A stretch of DNA of 53,069 bases from NCBI GenBank assembly GCA_902500825.1, contig CABVRX010000028.1, forward strand, positions 1 to 53,069. The letters run 5' to 3'. This document shows, in pieces, positions 43,207-52,433 of the stretch. How positions within the stretch are numbered: the first letter of the stretch is position 1; each line of letters begins with the position of its first letter. The DNA is from an uncultured Nitrospira sp. Lineage in GTDB: Bacteria; Nitrospirota; Nitrospiria; Nitrospirales; Nitrospiraceae. The position numbers were made by a program, and so were the translations under genes. Under the pieces are notes generated by a model that was given only the letters and a program-made list of their open reading frames with translations, did no database searches and was not told where the DNA came from.

Positions 43207-43255
43207 GGAAGGGCACCTAGGAAATAGATGTCGATTCTACCGAACGACCAGCTGA

Positions 43256-43285
43256 TTGACAAGAATTTTACCCTCCTCCTATAAT
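43256..43285 (+). promoter_or_regulatory. Consensus promoter of tRNA-Leu(GAG)
   Basis: Both hexamers are perfect: TTGACA (43256-43261), an 18-base spacer, TATAAT (43280-43285). It is the strongest promoter I see in the window. Transcription should start near 43292, about 42 nt before the mature tRNA. Confidence 0.85.
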
Positions 43286-43333
43286 GACTTCCTTCAATCA
43301 GGCGTCCCGTGGGACGTGCCGAATCATTTGGTG

Positions 43334-43417
43334 GCCGAAGTGGTGGAATGGCAGACACGCACGTTTGAGGGGCGTGTGGCGAAAGCCGTGCGGGTTCAAG
43401 TCCCGCCTTCGGCACCA
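43334..43417 (+). tRNA. tRNA-Leu (anticodon GAG)
   Basis: The acceptor GCCGAAG (43334-43340) pairs with CTTCGGC (43407-43413), followed by A and encoded CCA. The anticodon stem CACGT/GCGTG holds loop TTGAGGG, giving GAG for CUC/CUU codons. The variable arm and T arm (GCGGG-TTCAAGT-CCCGC) are regular for Leu. Confidence 0.96.
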
Positions 43418-43452
43418 TCCGATACAAACAGCTTCCGCTGATTTCCAGCTAA

Positions 43453-43521
43453 AGACTCCGGGCCATTTGGATCTAGACTTTCACCTATTCTCATAGGACA
43501 CTGGCCTCTCCCGGGTCTTTT
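43453..43521 (+). terminator. Probable terminator after tRNA-Leu(GAG)
   Basis: AGACTCCGGG (43453-43462) pairs with CCCGGGTCT (43510-43518) apart from one bulged T, and is followed by TTTT. The long intervening sequence carries its own hairpin CCTAT-TCTC-ATAGG. The large loop makes it less certain than a simple hairpin. Confidence 0.45.
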
Positions 43522-43637
43522 AGGAACCAGCGGCTGGCGGTCACCATCAATTATTATTCGCGACGTGACATGGTCAGTCCGATGGGTTGAACCGGCTTTT
43601 GAGGTGCTGTCGGCGTCGCACGGCAAGGAGCCTCATC

Positions 43638-46600
43638 ATGAGTCCTACGAGTCACCGCTCTGAATTGGACCTGCTGCGCAGGCAAGTCGCTGATCTTACC
43701 CGTGAACTTGCCGAACGGGACCGAGTCCTGCACGAGCGGACTCGCCACATCCACGTCGCACAAGCGCTTGCTCACCTGGGAAGTTGGAATTGGGACATCA
43801 CAAGCGGCGAGGTGGAATGGTCGGATGAACTCTACCGGATCTTCGGCTATGACCCTCACTCGCGAGAGATGACCTTCGACAGCTTTGTGTCGGCTGTATT
43901 CCCCGACGACCATGATCGAGTCCTGGCGTCGATCGATGACGCGTTGGCGGAGACCGCACCATACGACATGGAATGCCGAATCGTCCGTCCCGACGGCGAA
44001 GTGCGTACGATTCATTGCTGCGGCGAGGTCGTGCGTGATGGGAGCGGCCAGCCTCTGCGTATGTCCGGGACAGCCTTGGACATTACTGATCGCAAGCGGA
44101 TGGAAGCGTCGATACGGGAGAGTGAAGAATGGTACCGGACTTTGGTTGAGCTTTCACCGTCGGGGGTATTTGTCTTCAGTGAAGGACGAATAGCCTACGT
44201 TAACCACACGGGCGCCGTTCTCTTGGGAGCGAAAGATGCGCAGGAGGTGCTGGACCGGCCGACGTTTGCGTTCATCCATCCAGACTATCACCAAGACGTT
44301 CGTAAGAATGTGGAACGCCTGCTGAGCGGCGGAGTGTCTGTCCATAGTACGGAGCGAATTTATCTGAAGCTGGATGGAGCACCGATTCCGGTCCAAGTCG
44401 AGGCAGCTCGGATTACGTGGAACGATAAGCCGGCTATCCTGGGCCTGTTCTCCGATATCACCGAGCGCAAACAGGCGGAACAGACCCTCTGGAAGAGTCG
44501 TCAAGCAATCCGCGCGCTCTATGATATCTCGTCGGCACCGGGACAGTCATTCAAGGAACGGATCGAAGCGCTGCTTCAACTCGGGTGCCGTTTCTTCGAC
44601 CTGCCGATCGGGATGGAAACCTTCGTCCGGGGCGATGAGCTGGAGGTGGGGCAAGTGAACGCGCCCGGCATGGCGTTCCATCCGGGCATGCGCGTCTCTC
44701 GAAGCCAGGCGTACTGCGATGAGTCCCTTCGCAGGAGCGGGCCGGTATGTTTCGAGCACGCGGGCGCTTCTCCGGAATGGCGGCGACACCCAGGCTACGC
44801 TGCATTAAAGTTGGAATCGTACATCGGAACTGCGATCAACGGCCTGGAACGTACCTACGGGACCCTGTGTTTTGCGAGTGTCGAACCCCGCAATAAGCCG
44901 TTTACCGATTCTGAAAGGGATTTCATTCAACTCATGGCGCGGTGGCTTGGCGGTGAGATGGATCGCCGATCGGCTTTAGACGCCCTGCGTCAGAGCGAGG
45001 AACGATATCGGACACTCTATGATGAAACTCCCTCCATGTATTTCACTGTGAATGGAACCGGCATCATCAAGTCCGTCAACCAGTATGGCGCGCAATACTT
45101 GGGCTATCGTGTCGAGGATCTCGTCGGGAAGTCGGTGGCGGGGATCTTCTTCGAAGGAGATCGAGAGCGCGTATGTGCCGAGATGGAGGCCTTCTTTCGT
45201 TGCCCTGAAGGGGTTGCGCAATGGGAATTTCGCAAGGTGCGAAGCGATGGCGCGGTATTGTGGGTACGCGAGATCGCGCGTGTGGTGCAAAGCGGAGAGG
45301 GAGAAGCATTAGCCCTGATCGTGTGCGAAGACGTCACGGAACGCAAGCGAGATGAGGACCGTGTGCGGGAAATGAATCTGGCCTTAGCCCAGGCCATGCC
45401 AGGCATTGCTCGAGTCGATGTCGATGGCCGCTATCTGGAAGTGAACCAGCTCTATGCAGCGATGCTGGGGTATGAACCGTCTGAGTTGCTCGGACGACCA
45501 TGGGAGCCGACCGTGCACCCTGAAGACCTGTACATCGCTCAACATGCCTATGGGCAGCTGCTGGAAAATGGAAAAGCAGAGTTCGAGTGTCGGGCTGTGC
45601 GGAAAGACGGTTCCACCTTCTTTAAGCAGGTTCTGGTGGTGAGGAGCACACTGTCCGTCGGCGGTGTCCTTGGACACCATTGTTTCATGCGCGACATCAC
45701 GGAGCGCAAGCAGTCGGAGAAGGCATTGGCCGACCTTAACGCCACGCTGGAACAGCAAGTATGCGATCGGACCCAAGCGCTGCGCCGGAGCGAGGAGCGC
45801 TTTCGACAATTCTTCGACAATGCGCCGAATGTGACCGCTCTGAAAGACCACAATGGGCGTTATGTGTATACCAATCGACAGTTCGACAAAGCATGCAGAC
45901 TTTCTCCAGGCATAGCCATAGGGAAAACGGATGAGGAAGTGTTTTCTTTCGAACAGGCGACTCTGTTTCAATCGCACGATCAACAGGTGTTACTCAATGG
46001 CCGGGGACAGGAATTCGAGGAGGTGACATCCCAGGAGGATGGATCACATATCAGTATCGTGGTGAGATTCCCTGTAACCGATGCGTCAGGCCAATTCTCC
46101 GGCCTGGGCATCATTGCCACAGATATTACGGATCGAAGGCGAACGCAGGGGCGACTGAGGCTGGCCGAAGAGGCTCTTCGAATAGCCCATGATGAGTTGG
46201 AACGGAAAGTCATTGAGCGCACCGCTGAATTGCAGGCCAGCGAAGAGCGCTATGCGCGCGCCACGGCCATCGGCAAGGTTGGAGTATGGGAATTGGATGT
46301 CATCAAAGGTGAATACCGCGCAGATGCTAATCTCAAAGCCCTCTTTGGCTATGCTCCCGAAGAACTCTCCACGGATCCCTATGTGTGGCTGAACCTGGTC
46401 TGTCCGGAAGACCAGCCGATCGCCATGAAAAACTGGGAACTGGTCCAAAGCGGAGCAGCCGATGCGTGTCACTACGAGCTGAGAATGGTCAAGAAAAGCG
46501 GATCCATGGTGTGGACTGATGTTCGAGGCCATAGCGTTCGTGATCAGACCGGGCGGTTGACGCACCTGATTGGCGCCACCGTCGATATCACCGAGCGTAA

Positions 46601-48776
46601 GCAGGCGGAGCGGGCTCTACGCGAAAGCGAAGAACGATTTGCCAAGGCCTTTCGCACTAGCCCTCATCCGATCGGAATCACCGAGGTGGCAACTGGTCGC
46701 TGTCTCGAGGTGAATGACGCCTGTCTGCAGCTATTCGGGTTTCATCGCGAGGAAGTGATCGGAAACACCACGTTGATGCTCGGTATCTGGCCGACTCTCG
46801 AAGATAGAGTGCGGGTCATCGAGCGCTTGAAAGCTGGGCAGCAGGTGCGCAATATGGAGTTTGTCTTAAAGACCAAATCGGGTGTGTTGCGCCACCTTCT
46901 GGCCTCCGCTGATCTCGCGGAGCTCAACGGAACGCTCTGTGTTGTGACGGTCGCTAACGACATTACGGACCGCAAGCAAGCCGAGGAAGCACTACGCATC
47001 AGCGAAGAGCGTTTCGCTAAGGCATTCAAGGCTAGTCCCCATCCGGTCGTTATCAGTGAGTTGGACTCTGGTCGAGTGGTGGACGCTAATGATGCCGCAT
47101 ACCGGATGTTCGGATATCGCAGGGAAGAAGTTGAAGGACAGACCACGTTACAGGTGGGACTCTGGCCTTCGCCGGAGGAACGGGCTCGATTCGTTGAACA
47201 GTTGAAGCGTGTAGGGTCAGTCCGGAACGTGGAAGTCACTCTGCGGAGCAGAGATGGGGAAATCCGCCAGTGTCTGGTGTCATCAGAGCTGATCGAGCTG
47301 AATGGCAAGCAATGCAGTGTGACGGTTGGGGATGATGTCACTGAAAGCAAGCGCATGGAACGAGCGCTTCGGTTGACCCAGTTCTCGGTGGATCAGGCCG
47401 TCGAGACGATCTTATGGTTGGACCCGAGTGGTCGAATATTCAATGTGAATGAGTCCGCCTGCCGAATGTTGGAGTACTCACGCCAGGATCTGATGACCAT
47501 GACCGTGCATGATATCGACCCGAATTTCCCCGTGGGCCGATGGGTGGATCATTGGAATTACTTGAAACAACAGGGAGCGTTGACATTCGAAGCAAAGTTT
47601 TGGTCACGAGCTGGAAGGATCTTGGAAACGGATGTCACCGTCAAATATCTGCAGCATGAAGGGAAAGAGTACGGCTGTATGATCTTACGGGACGTGGGAG
47701 AACGGAAGCGGGCTGAGGCGGAGCTTCATCGCTCCCATACGTTCTTACGACAAGTTATCGATACTGACCCAGACCTCATCTTCGCCAAGGATCGCGCAGG
47801 ACGTTTTACCATGGCCAACAAGGCAGTGGCCGAGTGGTATGGGTCTACGGTGGAAGGCCTCATCGGGAAATCGGATGCCGACTTCAATGCCAATGCGGAG
47901 GAGGTGGAGCACTTTCGGAAGAGCGATCTTGAGGTGATTCAGTCCGGAAGGGATCGGTTCATCCCGGAAGAGCGGATCACTGATGCAGGGGGAAGGATAC
48001 GCTGGTTACAGACGGTCAAGAGGCCGATTTGTGATGACCAGGGGCGAGTCCATATGGTGCTCGGAACTGCGACCGATATTACTGAACGTAAACGAATGGA
48101 GGAGATACTCCTGCAGCGGGAACGAGACTTGAGCGCGGCACTTCAAGAACGGGAACGAATCAGTCAAGATCTCCACGATGGTATTCTCCAATCCTTGTAC
48201 GCAGTCGGGCTCGGGTTAGAAGCGTGTAAGCCACTGATCAAGAAACAACACGATCGTGTGGCGGGGAAATTCATGGCCACGTTAGATCACGCCATTGGGC
48301 AGCTCAACCAAGTCATGACGGAGGTCCGGAATTTTATTGCCGGACTCGAATCCCAAGTGATGCAGGGCGGAGACTTCTCGACCGCCCTGCGGACCATGGT
48401 TGAAACGATGTCCATCTCCTCTTCCGCCAGATGTCGAGTGAGGATCGACGACGCGGCCGCACAGCGGCTTTCCACCGAACAGGCCCTCCACATTATCAAC
48501 ATCGTACGGGAGGGGGTAAGCAATTCACTGCGCCACAGCCGTGCGAAACAGATCACGGTCTCGCTCCGAGATCTCCTCCGTTCAGATCGTCTTGCCGTGA
48601 CGGATGACGGCATTGGGTTTAATACACGCTCGGTTCATGGGGTTGGTCATGGATTAATCAACATGGCGGCACGGGCACAAAAAGTCCGCGGCTTGTTCGC
48701 CATCCAGTCGAAACCTGACAAGGGGACGAGGATCTCACTCGATCTTCCAAAGGATACGCACTATGCTCACAACTAA
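43638..48776 (+). CDS. Large soluble sensor histidine kinase with ten PAS domains and one GAF domain
   Basis: A 1,712-residue kinase without transmembrane segments, so its signals are cytoplasmic. Domains by approximate residue: PAS1 40-155, PAS2 163-280, GAF 290-437, then PAS3-PAS10 starting near 457, 581, 721, 871, 1000, 1125, 1248 and 1370. PAS7 and PAS8 are close copies (FAKAFRTSPHP and FAKAFKASPHP). The transmitter is the NarX/DegS type: HisKA_3 with H1513 (RISQDLHDGILQSLYAVGLG) and an HATPase with REGVSNSLRHSRAKQI and DDGIGF. It overlaps the regulator gene at 48763 by 14 bases and should phosphorylate its D61. The start at 43638 has AAGGAG upstream. Confidence 0.92.
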   Translation: MSPTSHRSELDLLRRQVADLTRELAERDRVLHERTRHIHVAQALAHLGSWNWDITSGEVEWSDELYRIFGYDPHSREMTFDSFVSAVFPDDHDRVLASIDDALAETAPYDMECRIVRPDGEVRTIHCCGEVVRDGSGQPLRMSGTALDITDRKRMEASIRESEEWYRTLVELSPSGVFVFSEGRIAYVNHTGAVLLGAKDAQEVLDRPTFAFIHPDYHQDVRKNVERLLSGGVSVHSTERIYLKLDGAPIPVQVEAARITWNDKPAILGLFSDITERKQAEQTLWKSRQAIRALYDISSAPGQSFKERIEALLQLGCRFFDLPIGMETFVRGDELEVGQVNAPGMAFHPGMRVSRSQAYCDESLRRSGPVCFEHAGASPEWRRHPGYAALKLESYIGTAINGLERTYGTLCFASVEPRNKPFTDSERDFIQLMARWLGGEMDRRSALDALRQSEERYRTLYDETPSMYFTVNGTGIIKSVNQYGAQYLGYRVEDLVGKSVAGIFFEGDRERVCAEMEAFFRCPEGVAQWEFRKVRSDGAVLWVREIARVVQSGEGEALALIVCEDVTERKRDEDRVREMNLALAQAMPGIARVDVDGRYLEVNQLYAAMLGYEPSELLGRPWEPTVHPEDLYIAQHAYGQLLENGKAEFECRAVRKDGSTFFKQVLVVRSTLSVGGVLGHHCFMRDITERKQSEKALADLNATLEQQVCDRTQALRRSEERFRQFFDNAPNVTALKDHNGRYVYTNRQFDKACRLSPGIAIGKTDEEVFSFEQATLFQSHDQQVLLNGRGQEFEEVTSQEDGSHISIVVRFPVTDASGQFSGLGIIATDITDRRRTQGRLRLAEEALRIAHDELERKVIERTAELQASEERYARATAIGKVGVWELDVIKGEYRADANLKALFGYAPEELSTDPYVWLNLVCPEDQPIAMKNWELVQSGAADACHYELRMVKKSGSMVWTDVRGHSVRDQTGRLTHLIGATVDITERKQAERALRESEERFAKAFRTSPHPIGITEVATGRCLEVNDACLQLFGFHREEVIGNTTLMLGIWPTLEDRVRVIERLKAGQQVRNMEFVLKTKSGVLRHLLASADLAELNGTLCVVTVANDITDRKQAEEALRISEERFAKAFKASPHPVVISELDSGRVVDANDAAYRMFGYRREEVEGQTTLQVGLWPSPEERARFVEQLKRVGSVRNVEVTLRSRDGEIRQCLVSSELIELNGKQCSVTVGDDVTESKRMERALRLTQFSVDQAVETILWLDPSGRIFNVNESACRMLEYSRQDLMTMTVHDIDPNFPVGRWVDHWNYLKQQGALTFEAKFWSRAGRILETDVTVKYLQHEGKEYGCMILRDVGERKRAEAELHRSHTFLRQVIDTDPDLIFAKDRAGRFTMANKAVAEWYGSTVEGLIGKSDADFNANAEEVEHFRKSDLEVIQSGRDRFIPEERITDAGGRIRWLQTVKRPICDDQGRVHMVLGTATDITERKRMEEILLQRERDLSAALQERERISQDLHDGILQSLYAVGLGLEACKPLIKKQHDRVAGKFMATLDHAIGQLNQVMTEVRNFIAGLESQVMQGGDFSTALRTMVETMSISSSARCRVRIDDAAAQRLSTEQALHIINIVREGVSNSLRHSRAKQITVSLRDLLRSDRLAVTDDGIGFNTRSVHGVGHGLINMAARAQKVRGLFAIQSKPDKGTRISLDLPKDTHYAHN

Positions 48777-49419
48777 AACACAAGCCATTCGAATATTGCT
48801 CGTCGATGATCATGAGGTCATTCGAGTGGGATTGCGCACGGTGCTCGGCCAAACGCACGGTGTCACCGTTATTGGGGAAGCGGGTACCATGACGGACGCC
48901 ATCCAGCAAACGCAGAGATTGAAGCCCGATGTGATCTTGATGGATGTCCGACTGCCGGACGGCTCCGGCGTGGATGCTTGTCGGGAGATCCTCGGGACGT
49001 TTCCCGGGACACGGGTGATTTTCCTGACGTCCTACGCCGATGACGACTCCGTTCTCGCCGCAGTGCTGGCAGGCGCCCATGGCTATGTCCTCAAAGAAAT
49101 CGATTCATCCGCATTGCTGGAAGCCATCCGCTCCGTTGCCAACGGGCAATCGATTTTGGACTCCAGCGTAACCGAACGCGCTCTTCGATGGTTGAGAGGG
49201 CTTCACGACCTGCCGTCGACTCCTGGTACCGATCAACTGTCCTCACAGGAAGAACGGGTCGTTGCGCTGGTTGCCGAGGGAAAGACCAATAAGGAAATCG
49301 CCGTTGCGCTGGGACTCAGCGATAAAACCGTTAAGAATTACCTGGCAAACGTATTTCAAAAGCTTCGCATTACTCGACGTGCGCAGGCAGCCGCCTTTTT
49401 TGTGAAACGGCAAGGATGA
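48763..49419 (+). CDS. NarL/LuxR-family response regulator
   Basis: A 218-residue regulator. The receiver (about 8-125) has LLVDDHEVIR and phospho-acceptor D61 (VILMDVRLPDGSG), with the YVLKE lysine. The C-terminal helix-turn-helix (about 150-215) reads LSSQEERVVALVAEGKTNKE, then IAVALGLSDKTVKNYLANVFQKL, a standard GerE/LuxR domain. The sequence is close in style to DevR/LiaR. The four-codon overlap with the upstream kinase shows the pair is translated together. A pair of direct repeats upstream of the next kinase could be one of its targets. Confidence 0.94.
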   Translation: MLTTKTQAIRILLVDDHEVIRVGLRTVLGQTHGVTVIGEAGTMTDAIQQTQRLKPDVILMDVRLPDGSGVDACREILGTFPGTRVIFLTSYADDDSVLAAVLAGAHGYVLKEIDSSALLEAIRSVANGQSILDSSVTERALRWLRGLHDLPSTPGTDQLSSQEERVVALVAEGKTNKEIAVALGLSDKTVKNYLANVFQKLRITRRAQAAAFFVKRQG

Positions 49420-49502
49420 GCAACAACATTCGGCTCTACCGCTTTTAGGTGCAAAAATCTAAGTTTGCCGCTATCCTTCATATCTGGGCCTTCCCCTTGC
49501 AT

Positions 49503-49519
49503 TTCATGTAAGTTCATGT
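49503..49519 (+). promoter_or_regulatory. Direct repeat TTCATGT at one-turn spacing, candidate operator
   Basis: TTCATGT occurs at 49503-49509 and again at 49513-49519, a 10-base period. It lies in the 155-base gap between the NarL-type regulator and the hybrid kinase at 49575. Side-by-side heptamers on one DNA face are common binding sites for response regulators. Confidence 0.3.
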
Positions 49520-49574
49520 CAAGTGCTTCGTATTTCTAACTACGAGGCGTGCGCACACCGAGAGGTTGTCCCGC

Positions 49575-51380
49575 ATGACCGCTGGTCTTTTCCTAGGATT
49601 GCTTCTGTTTCTGAGTTTCTTTTTGTGGATATTTATTCGACAGCGCCAAGAGAACGTCCTGAACTCAGCCGTCATTGCGGCGACCAATTGTAGTGTGCTC
49701 GTGACCGATGCCGCGTTGCCCCATCATCCTATCGTCTATGTCAATCCTGCCTTCCTGTTATTGACCGGCTACGGTGAGAAAGAGGTGATCGGTCAAAGGA
49801 CGTCGATCTTGACCGGCCCGAATACAGATCGGGGCTCGATGGAAAAACTTGCAATGGCCCTTCAAGATGGATGGGCCTGTCGGGTGCGGTTGTGTCATTA
49901 CCGCAAGAACGGCACCTCATTTTGGAATGATGTGTCGCTGTCGCCGGTGAAAGACCGTTTGGGTCGCGTGACGTCGATCGTGTGGACGATGAGTGAAGTG
50001 TCACAACGTGAGGAGGTCAGAGAAGCGTCTGACGGGACTCAGTACCAAGATATCGTTGCTCGTCAGCAGGCCGAACAGGCGTTCCGGGACAGCGAGGCAC
50101 GGCAGGATCTTGCTCTTGTGGTCGATCGCAAGAAAGCAGATGTCCACCGTCTCGCACCGGCGAGGATGGAAGCGATCAGCACCTTTGCCGGTGGCATCGC
50201 TCACGAGTTGAACAACGGCCTCACGGCCGTACTTGGCTTCAGCGAGTTGGCGCTTCCGTTGATTCCGGCTGAAAGTAAGACGCATCGCCATATCAGGCAA
50301 GTCATCGCGGCCGCGAAAAAATCCCGGGAGTTGATCCAGCAGCTGCTGGCGTTCGGTGGTCAGAATGACCAAGGTCGTTGCCAACTATCATTCCATTCCT
50401 TGGCGAAAGAATCCCTCAGGTTTCTTCGCCCGACGATCCCCTTATGGATTGAGCTCAGAGCGCAGATTGCGCACACGACCAACCCTATTTCGGCCAATGC
50501 CGTGCAGATGCACGAGATGATTTTCTGCCTGATCGATAGCGCCCTCCGTACGATGCGGCAGACAGGAGGAACGCTTGAGGTTCAACTTCAGAATCGGGAG
50601 TTTGTCACGGATCAGATCATGCCGGTCGGTCGACTCGCCGCAGGATGGTACGTCTGCTTGAGCGTTCGTGATACAGGCGAGGGCATGGATCCTGAGAGGC
50701 TCAACCGATTGGTCGGCTCGTTGTTGATGCCAGAGGCAATCAGCGAGGAGCAGGGCGTGGGACTAGGGGTGGTCTACGGTATTGTCACGACTCATGGCGG
50801 TACCCTGACGGTTGAGAGCCAAGTTGGTGTCGGCACGACGGTATCGGTCTACCTTCCCGCTTTCCCGGCTTCTGGGCCATCGACGACTCAGAAAGATGAT
50901 TCGGTTCCTCACGGACACGAAAGTATCTTATTCGTCGACGACGAAGACTCCGTTGTGCGTTTCGGAAGAGAGGTATTGGAATCTCTGGGTTACTTTCCGG
51001 TGGTATGTAGAACGGCTGCCGAAGCATGGGAACTCTTTCAAGCTGAGCCCAAGCGGTTCGACTTGCTGATCACCGATCGGGCGATGTCCGGCATGAGTGG
51101 AGATCGGCTCGCTAGAGAATGTCGACGACTCCGACCGGATCTCCCGATTATTGTCTGTAGCGGGTCCAATGGTGTATCTGGTCTGGATGACACCTGTTCG
51201 CAGGACGCTACCGAATACCTTCTCAAACCGCTCACGTTGCATGAACTGGCGTATGCCATTCGCCGAGCATTGGCACAATCTCCCGCCCATCCGGAATGTA
51301 CTGATGCATCGCCTAATTTAGGCCCAAGACCATCAAGGATATCGATTGAGGTGTCGGATGCCGTCGGTCCTCGTGGTTGA
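49575..51380 (+). CDS. Hybrid histidine kinase with LOV-like PAS domain and C-terminal receiver
   Basis: A 601-residue protein. One N-terminal transmembrane segment (about 2-22) is followed by a LOV-type PAS (about 30-140): HPIVYVNPAFLLLTGYGEKE, then GQRTSILTGPNTDRGS, then HYRKNGTSFWNDVSLSPV. The LOV motif normally has the photoactive Cys in NCRFLQ; here T76 takes its place. The HisKA has H210 (GGIAHELNNGLTAVLGFSELAL). In the ATPase domain the G boxes are present (DTGEGMD, GVGLGVVYGIV), but the N box reads EMIFCLIDSALRTM, with S322 where the Mg-binding Asn is expected. The receiver (about 460-580) has D501 (LLITDRAMSGMSG). The kinase may be weak or inactive. A TTG at 49566 is a less likely start. 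Confidence 0.88.
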   Translation: MTAGLFLGLLLFLSFFLWIFIRQRQENVLNSAVIAATNCSVLVTDAALPHHPIVYVNPAFLLLTGYGEKEVIGQRTSILTGPNTDRGSMEKLAMALQDGWACRVRLCHYRKNGTSFWNDVSLSPVKDRLGRVTSIVWTMSEVSQREEVREASDGTQYQDIVARQQAEQAFRDSEARQDLALVVDRKKADVHRLAPARMEAISTFAGGIAHELNNGLTAVLGFSELALPLIPAESKTHRHIRQVIAAAKKSRELIQQLLAFGGQNDQGRCQLSFHSLAKESLRFLRPTIPLWIELRAQIAHTTNPISANAVQMHEMIFCLIDSALRTMRQTGGTLEVQLQNREFVTDQIMPVGRLAAGWYVCLSVRDTGEGMDPERLNRLVGSLLMPEAISEEQGVGLGVVYGIVTTHGGTLTVESQVGVGTTVSVYLPAFPASGPSTTQKDDSVPHGHESILFVDDEDSVVRFGREVLESLGYFPVVCRTAAEAWELFQAEPKRFDLLITDRAMSGMSGDRLARECRRLRPDLPIIVCSGSNGVSGLDDTCSQDATEYLLKPLTLHELAYAIRRALAQSPAHPECTDASPNLGPRPSRISIEVSDAVGPRG

Positions 51381-51729
51381 TGATCAGGACCAGGTTCGTC
51401 AGCTCATCCGGGAAACGTTGGAACAGGCCGGTTACGAGGTCGAAGAGGCCCGTGATGGGAAAGAGGGACTTGACCGGTATCGCGCTAAATCAACGGATCT
51501 TGTCATCATGGATATTCTCATGCCGGATCAAGACGGATTGGAGGCCATCACGACGCTCTGCCGGGAGTTTCCTGGTACTCGCGTCATTGCAATGACGGGG
51601 GGGAGTGATGCGATCGGCATCCTCAATTTTTTGGACGTCGCAAAAATGCTTGGAGCCAGGCGGACCCTTCAAAAGCCATTCGAACTGAAAATCCTGCTCG
51701 ATACGGTTGCTGCCGAACTCACCGTCTAG
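51358..51729 (+). CDS. Single-domain response regulator (CheY-like receiver)
   Basis: A 123-residue receiver without an output domain. It has VLVVDDQDQVR, phospho-acceptor Asp in LVIMDILMPDQDG near residue 51, the Thr of AMTGG and the KPF lysine (LQKPFELK). It starts 23 bases inside the end of the hybrid kinase gene, with GAGGT before the ATG, so translation is coupled. It would take phosphate from the kinase or its receiver in a relay, or act by protein contact. Confidence 0.9.
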   Translation: MPSVLVVDDQDQVRQLIRETLEQAGYEVEEARDGKEGLDRYRAKSTDLVIMDILMPDQDGLEAITTLCREFPGTRVIAMTGGSDAIGILNFLDVAKMLGARRTLQKPFELKILLDTVAAELTV

Positions 51730-51818
51730 ACAGCTCACCACGCGCTCAACGTTCTTCGCATTGACATCACGATCAGGCGCCGTCAGACTCCGCATTCCAT
51801 GCCTGGATCTTGCTCACC

Positions 51819-52247
51819 ATGAGATTTCTCAATCTGTCTCTGGGAACCCTCGTTGTCGCAATCGGGTTCTGGCTCATATGGGGAGGATCGGTTTCTCCGG
51901 TCGTCGTTGTTGGATGGACTCTGAGCGTAGGGCTCTTCTTGTGGTTCATGACGAAGTCGATTACGGAAGTATGGGCGTGGACTACCTTGTTGCTCGGTCT
52001 TGAAAGCTTTGCCTGGCCGTTGATGTTGATGATTCAACTCAAGGGTCAGGCGGAATCACCTCCAGAATCTGAGATGGGGACGATCCTTTCAGCCGTCGTG
52101 CTGGGTCTCTTCTCGTCCGTGTTTTGGATTTCGTTTGCCTACGGCCTGTTCCAACGAGCACGTAAGCCGGATTCGGCTCTATCCGTGGAGCGGGCTCCGA
52201 CAGTGCCGATTTCCGGAGCACACAAAAAGAAGAAGGGGCTGATGTAG
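51819..52247 (+). CDS. Small membrane protein of unknown function
   Basis: A 142-residue protein with four likely transmembrane helices: LSLGTLVVAIGFWLIWGG, VVVVGWTLSVGLFLWFM, TTLLLGLESFAWPLMLMI and ILSAVVLGLFSSVFWISF. The C-terminal tail is hydrophilic and ends in a Lys-rich stretch (HKKKKGLM), probably cytoplasmic. It lies 89 bases after the lone receiver and may belong to the same transcript. I do not recognise a family. Confidence 0.7.
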   Translation: MRFLNLSLGTLVVAIGFWLIWGGSVSPVVVVGWTLSVGLFLWFMTKSITEVWAWTTLLLGLESFAWPLMLMIQLKGQAESPPESEMGTILSAVVLGLFSSVFWISFAYGLFQRARKPDSALSVERAPTVPISGAHKKKKGLM

Positions 52248-52251
52248 CTAA

Positions 52252-52278
52252 GCGAAGCCAACGGGGGTTACGCTTCGC
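52252..52278 (+). terminator. Weak hairpin after the membrane-protein gene
   Basis: GCGAAGC (52252-52258) and GCTTCGC (52272-52278) form a 7-bp stem with a 13-base loop, four bases after the stop codon. No T run follows, so termination would not be of the simple intrinsic type. Confidence 0.3.
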
Positions 52279-52433
52279 CAATGATCTTCCCCCGCAAGAG
52301 CCGAATACCTGTCCGAATCCGGCAGCGATTGCTGGAATACCTCACTTATAGAGTCAGGATCAACTACACCATGTGACAGTTGAGTGTTTGATACTCATCG
52401 GCAATTGCTATCCATCACGTCTCCGCGAGAGGT

